A model generated the notes under the pieces. That model saw nothing but the letters and a program-made list of their open reading frames with translations. It was not told where the DNA came from and searched no databases. 64,000 bases of DNA from positions 51,872 to 115,871 of the forward strand of contig MCGO01000127.1 in NCBI GenBank assembly GCA_002104985.1, given 5' to 3'. Below are positions 36,786-46,124 of this stretch, in pieces. Position 1 is the first letter of the stretch, and each line of letters opens with the position of its first letter. Both the position numbers and the translations under genes were made by a program. Origin of the DNA: Rhizoclosmatium globosum (lineage: Eukaryota > Chytridiomycota > Chytridiomycetes > Chytridiales > Chytriomycetaceae).

Positions 36786-37526
36786 TCAATCCAATCTTAC
36801 ATATGCTCTCTCCCCGCCCGAACCCAAAAACACCTCCTTCACTCCACCAGCCCCAGAACTCCATAGCAAATACAAAATATACACACAAGTCGCACCGTTC
36901 CCCAACAAAACAAGACCAACCACCCACCCGATCGTAGCAACAACACTCTTTGGCCCCTCCCTCACAACAACATACAAAATCACAAGCTGAACACCCACAA
37001 GAACATCTACAAACGTAACAAGAGACCACGTGTCGTTCAAAATGAAGTCAAACCCTGGATCCCCGGAGTCCAACGCTTTCACGCATATTCCAATAAACAC
37101 AACAAGAGTTATCGCCGTGTAAACTCCGAGCACACGTTTACTGATTACCCCGTTTAAAGCGTGTGTGGATGGATCTGTGGATTGAGAATCTGGAAGCAAT
37201 GCGGCACGGATGGATGGGCTGTCGATGGATAGAATCCAGTAGATGAACAAGGGAACTGTGAACACGTTTCCGAGGAAGAAGCAAGATGTACAGAGAAGGA
37301 TGGATGTGGCTGTGTTATTGCTGCGGGATGCAACGTAGGGGAATATGAAGGGGAAGGCTGTTATGTAGTCGATTAGGGCGGAGGTGGCCCAGGCGTTTGA
37401 GAGGATGTGTTGGAAACCGGTCGAGAGTGGGACTGTTGCTATGGCGTTGAAGAGGAGGGTTGCAAAGTAGATTGTTGGTGTGAGAAGCACGAGGGAGAGG
37501 AGTCCTTTGGCTAAGGTTACAGTCAT
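36786..37526 (-). CDS. Polytopic membrane protein, DUF1475-like
   Basis: A single exon of 246 residues starting MTVTLAKGLLSL. Six or seven hydrophobic spans are visible. The sequence falls into two similar halves, each with a Trp, a short loop, a Thr or Ala, a hydrophobic helix with Asp (SALIDYITAF and VTFVDVLVG), then a basic or acidic residue and another helix ending in LG or LLGN. This layout and the ending LLGNGATCVYILYLLW resemble DUF1475, a family of membrane proteins of unknown function; that match is from memory of the family pattern and needs a profile search. The C-terminus is short and cytosolic-looking (GGERAYVRLD). Confidence 0.7.
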   Translation of the reverse strand: MTVTLAKGLLSLVLLTPTIYFATLLFNAIATVPLSTGFQHILSNAWATSALIDYITAFPFIFPYVASRSNNTATSILLCTSCFFLGNVFTVPLFIYWILSIDSPSIRAALLPDSQSTDPSTHALNGVISKRVLGVYTAITLVVFIGICVKALDSGDPGFDFILNDTWSLVTFVDVLVGVQLVILYVVVREGPKSVVATIGWVVGLVLLGNGATCVYILYLLWSSGAGGVKEVFLGSGGERAYVRLD

Positions 37527-37675
37527 TGTGTTCAGATTTCAAATCTTCTTTTCCTTCGATTCTAATTTCACACATCTGAAATTCATAAAACTGAGATCCT
37601 TTCCTTTGTTTTTATTTCTAACTTGAATTGATATGATATGTATATAACCTTGGCGTAAGAGAGGGGGGAATATTC

Positions 37676-38539
37676 CTACTTCATTTCCACATGAACAGAC
37701 GACGCATTGTGTCTCAATACAGTTCCAGGATGAACAGCCACGAACGCAAACATGGCAATAATCATCAACCCAAAGTCGAACACGTACATGTAGTTCTCAT
37801 TGGTAGCAATCGGTCCAGAGAACCCATTCGCAAACTCGATAATTCTAAACACAGACCGAATACAAACAGCCCCACCCGAAATCATAAGCGTAAAGAAAAT
37901 ACGCTTCCAATTCGCAGAAAGCTCCGAAGGATGCACATCCCCCTTCCCCTCCAACGTTGTCGCCCTCCTATAAAACACAATCGCAAGCGCCAAATACGCA
38001 AAGAACGAAACCATCTGCAACGCAATCCCCGCCAACAAAATATTCGTCCCCAAATCAATCTGCGCCGGCGTCGGCGTCGGAAGCAACAAAAACGCCGACC
38101 CGCCACACTGCACAATAAACGTAATCACATCCGAAACGACGAAAATCCGCGTGATCAGGTAGTGCTTTATCGGGCTTGCACTCGGGTACGAGAAGTGGAT
38201 GATCTTTTCGAGCATGACGTATTGCGTTGCGGCTACGAGTGTTGGGCCGAGGATGATGAATGCTTGTTGGGAGGAGTATTTTGCGGTTGTGAAGGGGTCT
38301 TGGATGGCGATGATTCGGATGATGTAGCCTAAGGTTTCGAGGAGGCAGCCGACGATTGCGGCGGCCATGTACCAGGTGCGGTAGCGGACTGCGAGGCCAA
38401 CGTGGGCGATGAGGATGATGGACCATAGTGCGGCGCCCATGTATGCCAGCTCAACCATGGGCTTTGTGCCGAAGGGGGTGTATGCGAAGTTGGGGGACCC
38501 GTCGGGAAGGTAGAGGTCGACGCCTGTTCTGTTCTTCAT
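37676..38539 (-). CDS. RTA1-like seven-helix membrane protein
   Basis: A single exon of 287 residues from the ATG of MKNRTGVDLY; upstream in-frame codons have only TTG. Seven hydrophobic segments are visible. Diagnostic stretches of the fungal RTA1 family are AAIVGCLLETLGYIIRI, the following QQAFIILGPTLVAATQYVML, then LITRIFVVSDVITFIVQCGGSA and, near the end, RSVFRIIEFANG. Yeast relatives (RTA1, RSB1) are linked to lipid transport or to resistance to membrane-active compounds; the substrate here is unknown. The protein is probably in the plasma membrane. The frame is clean. Confidence 0.9.
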   Translation of the reverse strand: MKNRTGVDLYLPDGSPNFAYTPFGTKPMVELAYMGAALWSIILIAHVGLAVRYRTWYMAAAIVGCLLETLGYIIRIIAIQDPFTTAKYSSQQAFIILGPTLVAATQYVMLEKIIHFSYPSASPIKHYLITRIFVVSDVITFIVQCGGSAFLLLPTPTPAQIDLGTNILLAGIALQMVSFFAYLALAIVFYRRATTLEGKGDVHPSELSANWKRIFFTLMISGGAVCIRSVFRIIEFANGFSGPIATNENYMYVFDFGLMIIAMFAFVAVHPGTVLRHNASSVHVEMK

Positions 38540-38844
38540 CGGTGTGCTTTGACAGTCGTTGGTTGTTTGGCAAGGCAAGGGGGGATTTGAGGGTGTTATA
38601 TTTTTGAGATCGAATTTGTCTCAACAGATTGAAAATCAAATTTGATTTGAGCATAAAATCTCCACGTGTCCCCAACCCACGACAAATACCTGTGCAACCT
38701 GCCAATTTGTAATTGACATGCTTCACAATTTGTTGGTGATGCCACAATTACACATAAATATCTTTTCAAACAACCCAGGTTTATTACAATTTTACATCAA
38801 TCCTTTCCTCCACCAGAAACACTGGCAAACCAAAAACAACTGGA
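38540..38844. other. Intergenic, no gene seen
   Basis: It lies between the RTA1-like start and the stop of the next minus-strand gene. AT-rich, with a TATA-like ATATTTTTG near 38598. No frame or repeat was recognised. Confidence 0.4.
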
Positions 38845-39949
38845 TCACTTCCTTCCACTCCCAACCCGTTCTTGAGGTGTTCCACCAGGAGTCCTTGGAA
38901 TCAATGTCCGTCTCAATCGAATACTTGGAATCTCTTTAATCAAGCTAGTAGGGTTGGGTCTACACGGCATGGATAAGTCGTTCTTTAATCTAAACTCTGA
39001 AAGACTCACAAATCAACTGGCAAGACTGTAGCCTGTTTGGTGGATGCACGAAGGACACGAGGTTCCGGCTCTGAGCTGTTATGCCAAGGAGGTTGAATGT
39101 TCTCAAGGTTGATTTCTTCATCCTTATTATCCGCAGTTTGTTTTCGTTGATTTGTATTTGCAGGTGCCGTGAATCTGGTTTTTAATGTTCGTTAACGGGG
39201 TCTTTTCGAACATTATGCAATTCAGCACAGTCCCTCTTCTTTCGATTGAGAATATGTTATTTTTCGCTTCGCTCACACAGCAAATCGGCTCGCGATTGAT
39301 TTTGAAGCCTCAGTCTCAATCTCTGAATAAACACTCACTTCATGTCCGGACCAACCACCGCCGAATCCACCACAGAATCTTTTCCAGAGACCGTCTTCTC
39401 TTTCGACATTTGCATGCGTTTCACTTTCCCAAGCAGTTCAGAGAGGACGTCTGACATTCCGTGGGTAGCTGGTTCAGTGGCGGCAGGTTTTGCGGGAAGG
39501 GCGGGTAGTTTGAGTGAGGGATGCATAGGTGGGGCTGGCGGAGCTGGCGGAGGAGGTGGTGGTGGTGGCGGTGGTGGAGCGGCTGTAGAAGGAGCGAGTG
39601 CAGAGGCTGTAGTTGTAGGTGTATTGACAGTATTGGTAGCAGGTTGAGATAGGACCCTAGTAGAAGCAGTACTAGTTGAAAGCAGCAAAGCCACGTTTTC
39701 CTCGAGACTCCTAATTCTTTGTTCGATTGAATTCGTGGATTCGGACGCGTCGTTGTTTGTTGTTGAGTTGGTCGTGACAGTGACACAGCGAGTTGTGTCC
39801 GAATCAGTCGTGGCCAACAAGTACTTTGCAATTGAAGCGACAAAGTAAACGGTGGCTGAACTTGAAAGTGCGAATGAAAAGACAAGGACAAAGACTGAAA
39901 GAAGGTCGGTCTTTGTTGGAGTTGCTGTTGGAGTGGGTGAAGTGTTCAT
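38845..39949 (-). CDS. Membrane-anchored poly-proline protein with a C-terminal TPGGTP motif
   Basis: Three exons on the minus strand: 39949-39339, 39174-39010 and 38944-38845, making 291 residues; the last acceptor was chosen because it alone keeps the frame. An N-terminal hydrophobic segment (LLSVFVLVFSFALSSSATVYF) is followed by a short coiled coil (IEQRIRSLEENVALLL), a run of eleven prolines with further Pro/Ala, then MSDVLSELLGKVKRMQM. The end is SIRLRRTLIPRTPGGTPQ. Poly-proline plus a DVL-x-LL-x-K helix plus a (S/T)PGGTP tail recalls the C-termini of metazoan MTFR and shootin proteins, a loose motif match only. The pattern suggests a membrane-tethered protein that binds profilin, SH3 or actin regulators. 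Function is not proven. Confidence 0.65.
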
Positions 39950-40006
39950 TTGGTTGAGAAGAAGATTCTCGACTTCTTTGAACTTCACTGAATTCTTTAT
40001 TCATCT

Positions 40007-40598
40007 TTATCCATCTTTATCACCAACAACTACAACTCCTTCGCGCTCTGTGAAGAGAACATGTGCGGGATTGCACGGCAGCGATTTGTCCAGGCCACAC
40101 GTGTTGCATGTCGTTCGTACTACTGCGTGTTGGCTCCCTTTGTGAATAGGTGTATTAGTGAGAGAGTAGAGAGTAGACAGGGAAGCCAAGTACATTCAGT
40201 GTCCACGTCGACGGTGCTTGTGAAACCAGGAACAAGAATCGAGTCGCATCGTTTGCAGATTGTTCGTTTGACGGATGGATCCCTGTCAGTCAGTCAGTCA
40301 TCAGTCAGAGTATGAGTGTGTGAGTGAGTGACTAAATCCAAAGAACGCACATTCGAAGCACCATTCGACCTGCCACGCCCTTCAACGTTCGTGAATAGAA
40401 CCGGCTTAGACTTTGTTGGCTTGAAAGTGTTGATTTGGATGGTGCTGAAGTTGAAGCTGAAGTTGAACTAGAACTAGAACTAGACAGAGTCGACAAAAGA
40501 GTCGCGGCTTGATACAAATAGTTCATGCGCATCAATGCATCTCGCCCTGTTACACTCTTTTCGTTCTGTCGCTTGTTGTTCTTCGACGTTCGTCCCAT
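40007..40598 (-). CDS. RPR2: RNase P/MRP subunit Rpr2/Rpp21
   Basis: Three exons on the minus strand: 40598-40351, 40282-40194 and 40137-40007, making 155 residues. The start is MGRTSKNNKRQNEKSVTG, followed by a helix ALMRMNYLYQAATLL, a Ser-rich insert, LSRFYSRTLKGVAGRMV, and two zinc-binding pairs: TICKRCDSILVPG and TTCNTCGLDKSLPCNP. This order is characteristic of the Rpr2/Rpp21 family, whose zinc ribbon helps RNase P process the 5' end of tRNA precursors in the nucleus. Intron 1 (68 nt) is made largely of TCAC/TGAC tetranucleotide repeats running into the acceptor. The gene is divergent from the YHYH gene, with 176 bp between their starts. Confidence 0.85.
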
Positions 40599-40774
40599 TT
40601 GTCTTTGTTTTTTTGGATAGAAATTGGAGATCAAAAAGAAGAGAAATTATGACACTCACAGAAAGGATAGAGGATTTAAGATATATAATCGCAAAATAAA
40701 CAACGAATTCATTCAACGAGATTCTGACAATTCGGCACCAAAACAAAGAAAACAGTCGCGAAAATTATCCTGCC

Positions 40775-42326
40775 ATGTCGAGAACTGGCTCCATCGCTCT
40801 TGTGGGCCTTATCATTTCGTTCGCGTTCATTCGCCACGTCTCCGCTGGATGTGTGGCGTCAAGCTCACAGTGCTCTCATGATGGTTCTTCGGGCTATGTG
40901 GACCTGTCTGGAATCACGTACAGTTCCTCCACTGGAAAGTTTTCCGGTAGTATCGTCACAAATCAGGTACATCTAGCTAGTTGAATATCGCTCTGCGTGA
41001 CAGCTCTACTGCCTTCATGAATGGAAGCTAACTTTGTATCTTCTCAACTAGTGCCCGAATTACGTGTACAGTAACTACAGTTACTCTGGAGCTACATACA
41101 CATCTCAAGGCGGCGCCATGCCCACGTACGTTTCACTCCATCCATACCCAACATCCACGTCTGCTTGTAGATGTTTTGTTTTGACAGCACTCCCCTCTCA
41201 TCCCCACAAAACAAAACCTGACAATTCTCCCCTTTCACTCCGTCCAAAAAAACAAACAACAGATGCACAACAGTAAACATCCAACAATACACCGGCCCCA
41301 TCGCCGCCCCACTCCGCCAATCCGTCGGCTACACAATCGCCGGCCAAAACATATTCGGACCCATGGACAACGGCTTCACAACCGGCTCCGCTGCTCCACA
41401 TCCCAAGGCTCCTGCGACGCCGGAACAGACGTATACGTATGCATGACGCAGCTGGCGCAACAGTGTGGATCGTCGTTCGAGCCGTGGATGGGTCTGGATG
41501 TGTGTGGCGGGCATGCGTCGCCGTATCATAATCATCAGGATCCACAGTGTTTGTATGATCATGCTGCGAGTGGGCATTCGCCGTTGGTCGGGTTTGCGTT
41601 GGATGGGTATGGGATATATGGGGTGAAGGAGTCGACTTATTCTTTCCGACGGATTTGGATTGGTGTGGAGGGTGAGGGTTCTTTTTTTTTTGTTTTATTA
41701 GGATTGTGCTTGGTTGTTCGGAGGGAGTAAGTTGGTGCTGACTTACGTTCTTAGACATACCGGGGTTGTACCCGCGTTCACGTTGAATGGTGTCACGTAT
41801 CCTAGTACTTCTGTGTATCATTACCATATTCAGACGAGTGCACCGTTCACGCTGGGGTGTTATGGACCGGCGAGCAGGTAAATTGTTAATCTTCCACCAT
41901 GTTTGATTTCGACCAACACTTGCAAAAAAGCTATGCTGTATGCGCGGCAATGTATTCCACTTGTGGAACCGGGTACTCGACGCTAACTGGGACAGGTGGA
42001 TGCAGTTACAGTTATGATACCGATTGCCCGTGCTTTGGGTAAGCATATCCGACTTCACATCCACGGTGTTAACTAGATTATTCTTTTAGATCTGCGTTGA
42101 CGTACACAAAGAATCAAATGTGCGGTGTGTCAACGACAGTTCCCGCAGCTATTACATACACACCTTGGGGATCCAGCAGCGGCGGATTGAGTGGCGGTGC
42201 TATTGCAGGAATTGTGATTGGTAGTATATCGGGTTTGTGGCGTTGATTGGAGTTGGGTTATTCATTCGGAACCGTATGGGAAAGACACGGACAGTTCCTT
42301 TGAAGAGTGAAGGAGAGGAGAAGTGA
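40775..42326 (+). CDS. Secreted or type I membrane YHYH-domain protein, three frameshifts
   Basis: Exons 40775-40966, 41052-41125, 41263-41671, 41755-41877, 41931-42038 and 42090-42326. With three one-base insertions (near 41390, 41637 and 42232) all phases close and the product is about 381 residues. A signal peptide (GSIALVGLIISFAFIRHVSA) starts it. The YHYH region contains GPIAAPLRQSVGYTIAGQNIFGP-like sequence, GLDVCGGHASPYHNH, HSPLVGFALDGYGIYG and SVYHYHIQ, the name-giving motif. Many Cys are present. A Gly/Ser linker leads to a C-terminal hydrophobic helix (AIAGIVIGSISG and onward) and a basic tail, so it may be anchored in the plasma membrane facing outward. The biochemical role of YHYH proteins is not known to me. 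Confidence 0.85.
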
Positions 42327-42420
42327 TATCCGAGAAAGCAGAACGGGGTTGGTTGGATATGTTTATTTGTGTTTTTATGTTAAGGGTTTGAAATAGATTT
42401 TGATTTGAACTCATTAATTT

Positions 42421-42582
42421 TTAATTACGCCTCATATTCTTCAACCATTCCTCAAAGAGCCGCGTCTGCTTCTCATTTAACCTGCGATACATTGTCAGCG
42501 GTTGACTTTTGTATAACACAAGATGTTTGACTTCCCACTTCTGCTCGGAATTGGCGATGTTGCTGTGTGGTGTTGTTTTCAT
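42421..42582 (-). CDS. Candidate small protein, 53 residues
   Basis: An uninterrupted frame on the minus strand starting MKTTPHSNIANSEQKWEV and ending LFEEWLKNMRRN. It has a plausible start and stop and lies alone between two plus-strand genes. It is rich in charged and aromatic residues (KWEVKHLVLYKSQPLTMYRR), with a predicted C-terminal helix and no signal peptide or membrane span. The composition looks like a real soluble or organelle-associated small protein more than noise. Chance cannot be excluded at this length, and an upstream exon is possible. Confidence 0.4.
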   Translation of the reverse strand: MKTTPHSNIANSEQKWEVKHLVLYKSQPLTMYRRLNEKQTRLFEEWLKNMRRN

Positions 42583-42877
42583 TTCCAGACCAAAAAGTAT
42601 AATGAAACAGCGCCTCTTCTTATTAGCAAAGGTTGAAGGAAAAACTAATCCGTAGCTCAGGAATAGAGGTATTCCATAGATAGATATAAGGCTGGAAACC
42701 CAATTTATTCAAGGATTTCGAGTTACATTATATGCATTAATATCAATATATCAAACTTGCGTACTTTCGCAGACGTTTGAGTTTTGATTGAACATAATTG
42801 CAGAATTAGGCTGAATCCGCCGTCGAATTGACGTCTTTACCTGTCAAAATTAAACTCAACCGACTTCACACACAATT

Positions 42878-44737
42878 ATGACAGGTACTCGTTCGCTTCC
42901 TTGACGATTCTCATCAAAGTGTCAGTAAATAGGATAAACTGTCGTAAACAGCGTGATGTTTGGATTGGAGCGATACTACTGTTACTGGCTTCAGCTGCTT
43001 ACTTGAATATCAAGCAGAGTAAATCTACTACGCATTCAACGCTTTATCCATGGCGGAATATACCACCAACAACGAAAACACTCTCAACTGCATCTGCCGA
43101 ATGGAATGCAGAGACTCTGTCTGAAGACGACCTCCCAGACCTTAAAACAAAGCCTGTCGTTCCACTCATCATCGATTCTACACTAAACGATACATCACAA
43201 CACGCCGGGTTAATATGTCCGAAGTGGGAATCCTACGACAAACGCCTCCAACTCCAAAAAGATTTTAGTAAAACTGCACAACCCTCGCGTCCCTCTCCCC
43301 CGACTTTTCCATCAAACTCTGCGAATCCCCTCGGTTCTGTGGACAAGGATATTTCCTCGTGTCACGCACAAACAAAACAACATGCACAACCCTCCTCCAA
43401 ACAACATCTCGCATAACCCCATCACGAACCGGTATTTAAAGGAAACAGTAGGCTCCGACGCGTTCCAAGTCACGTTCAACGGGCCGCAGAGGGAAACACC
43501 GGCGCTCTGGAAACACCTCGGGTCATGTGAATATAAACTCCCGTTTCGGCTTACGAACCCGGGGCGGTATACTGTCGCGCTTGTACACACGTATGACGGG
43601 TTTAAAGCGTTGATGAGGTTGTTGAAGATGTTTGGCCGAGTCCTGTGTATACGCATCTTTTGGGGAAGGGGTTTGAGGTGGATGTTTGTACGGGGTGTCC
43701 TGTGTATACGGCTGCGGGTCTTGCGAAGGATGGAGGGGTGAGGGTTTGTGGATGGAGGGAGCTTTGAAGGGGGTTTATTTGAGGATGACGAATGAGACTG
43801 AACGGGAACGGGTGAGGTTTAAGATGTATGGTGTTCCGTATATATGGTTTGTGGTTTTATCTGGGGGGTTAAGGTGTGCTGACGTTGGTCTTGTAGGGAA
43901 CCGCTTGGGTGTCGGTTAGATCAGACGTTTGAACTGAATGCGAATAAGAGTTGTCATGGACGCACGCCGCGTAAGATTCTTGGGATTGGAGATTCGCAGG
44001 TACGGTTGTTGATGTGGGCTTTGGATAGAAGGTTGTCTGGGAGTAGAGTTCCAATGAACCAGACCTCAAGAACATATATGGAATTGCGGGCGAGTCATAA
44101 GGGGGCATCTAAAACAGGCGGAACGGATCTTGTTGTTATTCCACATGAGCATTTGGACGTGTTTATTGATGTGATTGGGTATAGATGGTTTGATGCGAAA
44201 TTGAAGGCGACTGGAACTGAGAAATGTTGTTACCGTTTGATACGGTTGTATTCACGTTGGCGCATTGGCCTTCTAGTGGAGTTGAGATGGGAGGCCATTT
44301 TTCCTTGGAACGATATGTAGATCTGATTGAACATATCGCGAATAGTATGGAACGGATCAATCAGCGACGGGTTCTGGTTCACAAGAAGAAGCCGATTCAT
44401 TTCATTTGGATGGGTGTGAACGCATTTACCATCAAAGCGGAGGGGAAAGAATCGCTTATGATGCTCAAAGGATTGATTGGAGGACGAATTATCGGTTGAA
44501 AGTGTGGTCAGAATATGCCGAAGGGTGTTTCGAGGAAAGGAATGTCCATTATGAATTCGTTCGATGCAACTCTATCGTGGGCACAAGATTCTATTGATGG
44601 CGGACATTTTCATGGTACTCCAGGTAAGATCTTGTTGTAGCTGATGCCGATGGCTCATACTTTTTGTTTTAGCTATGGATGCTCAAGTAGATGAGCTGCT
44701 TCACAAGCTCAATATCTGCAATGTAGAAGACGACTAA
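42878..44737 (+). CDS. PC-esterase/GDSL-like type II membrane protein, copy A, many frameshifts
   Basis: The reading order matches copy B at 55043: a membrane anchor (VWIGAILLLLASAAYLNI), LPDLKTKPVVPLIIDSTL, CPKWESYDKRLQLQKDF, CEYKLPFRLTNPGRYTVAL, MTNETERERVRFKMYG, the nucleophile block ILGIGDSQVRLLMWALDRR, DTVVFTLAHWP, FIWMGVNAFTIK, the catalytic DGGHFHGTP, and the last exon AMDAQVDELLHKLNIC ending at 44737. The family contains glycan O-acetyl esterases and transferases of the Golgi or cell surface, using a Ser in GDS and a D-x2-H pair. At least six one-base shifts interrupt this copy, so it is either a decaying duplicate or poorly resolved sequence. The start at 42878 itself needs one shift. 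Confidence 0.7.
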
Positions 44738-44817
44738 AACAACGTGCCAAATGTATCAATGCACTTTATCTTCTCCTATATTTGTAAATAAATTGAGTCC
44801 AAATTGACCCATCTCAA

Positions 44818-45891
44818 ATGAACCTCAACTTGGCAGCCTCCCCTCCCCCACCTTCACCAGACACCATCAGCAACAACGAGATTGAGATTGACGAGGTTGA
44901 GACAGAGACAGATGATATTGACGAACCCTCTTCTACACCGGCAAAGACAACGACAACGACAACGACAAAGAGAACAACAAAGACAAGGAAACCCTTTTCG
45001 TGTTCAGTTTGTTCCAAAGGTCTTTCATCGCAACATCGCTCCGAATGCACCTTCGAATCCACACTGGCGAGCGACCGGTCGCCAAATCAAACGACGTTCG
45101 AACGCATCTTCGGCGCCACTTTGGATTCAATTGCTGCGAAGTGTGTTCGGTTTTGTGCGAAGGAACGGACGCCCTCGAGGAGCATAAAAGGAGCCACGTC
45201 AAACAGGCCGCGTTCGAGTGTCGGCTGTGTCCGGCGCGCTTCTCGGATCAGTTCAACCTCGATCGACACTTGAAGAAGCACGAGAGGGCGGGAAGGCTGT
45301 GAAGCCGGTGTCGTGTAAACTGTGCGAGGAAGTGTTTGTTGGACGGTGGGAGCTGACAGAACATATGCAGGCTATGCATTCAGACAAAGAAGTGGCTGTA
45401 AAAGATGCTTCTGAGAGAAAGTATCACTGTTTGTCTTGTGATGCAAAGTTCAAGTTGAGTTCATTTGTTGGCTTGTATGTTCCTTCTAACACACCTTGTT
45501 TAACAGAGTTGTTCAAGAACTTGTGAAGCATACTCGTATACATACAGGCGAAAACCATTCGAATGCTCGACTTGTCCTTCCCGTTTCGCTGACAACTCTG
45601 CCCTCGTAAAACATGAACGAACTCATCTCCAAAGAATTTAATGAACCAGTACCGTTGCAAATACTGTCCAGCAACATTTGCACAAACTGAGCACGTGAAG
45701 GTACATGAACGTGGCACTCGGGTGTCGAGCCGTATCAATGTGACAAGTGTGACCGTTCTTTCAAACAAAGTGCCGCGTTGCAGTATCATCAACGCACGCA
45801 TTCTGGTATCAAGGCGTTCCTATGTGCGGAGTGTGGGGCTGGATTTAATTCATCGAGTAATTTGAATCGACATGTCAAAAGCAAGCATTGA
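44818..45891 (+). CDS. C2H2 zinc finger array protein, about nine fingers (C2H2-B), frameshifted
   Basis: It starts MNLNLAASPPPP, followed by an acidic stretch and a Thr/Lys run encoded by ACAACG repeats. Then about nine Cys2-His2 fingers can be read across three frames: FSCSVCSK with SLRMHLRIH, CCEVCSVLCEGTDALEEH, FECRLCPARFSDQFNLDRH, VSCKLCEEVFVGRWELTEH, YHCLSCDAKFKLSS with ELVKHTRIH, FECSTCPSRFADNSALVKH, YRCKYCPATFAQTEHVKVH, YQCDKCDRSFKQSAALQYH and FLCAECGAGFNSSSNLNRH. The gene ends with VKSKH. One intron lies near 45454-45508. Several one-base shifts break the frame (for example near 45020). It is a probable nuclear DNA-binding protein and a relative of C2H2-A. Confidence 0.75.
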
Positions 45892-46124
45892 AGTTCTGGA
45901 GTGCTTTCGTTGCAGAACTATTGGACGGTTTGGATTTTGTTTGTTGTATAGGTATCACAACTTGATAAAAATAAAAGCGTGTATAGGTCCCTTGAAGTTG
46001 ACATCTTGATATGGCATCGGAGAAAGTCTCATTGATGTGACATAGCCAAGAAGCTTAAAAGAAGCATGTCCCATCACAGCCCTTTCTTTTCCTTGCCTCT
46101 AATTTGTTGTTGGACTCCTGTCAA

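Noticed and set aside
38718..38939. 73-codon plus-strand frame
   Set aside because: It is antisense to the last exon of the poly-proline gene, whose spliced frame ending in the TPGGTP motif fits phase.
39346..39647. Glycine-rich protein on the plus strand
   Set aside because: It is the reverse of the poly-proline codons of the real minus-strand gene.
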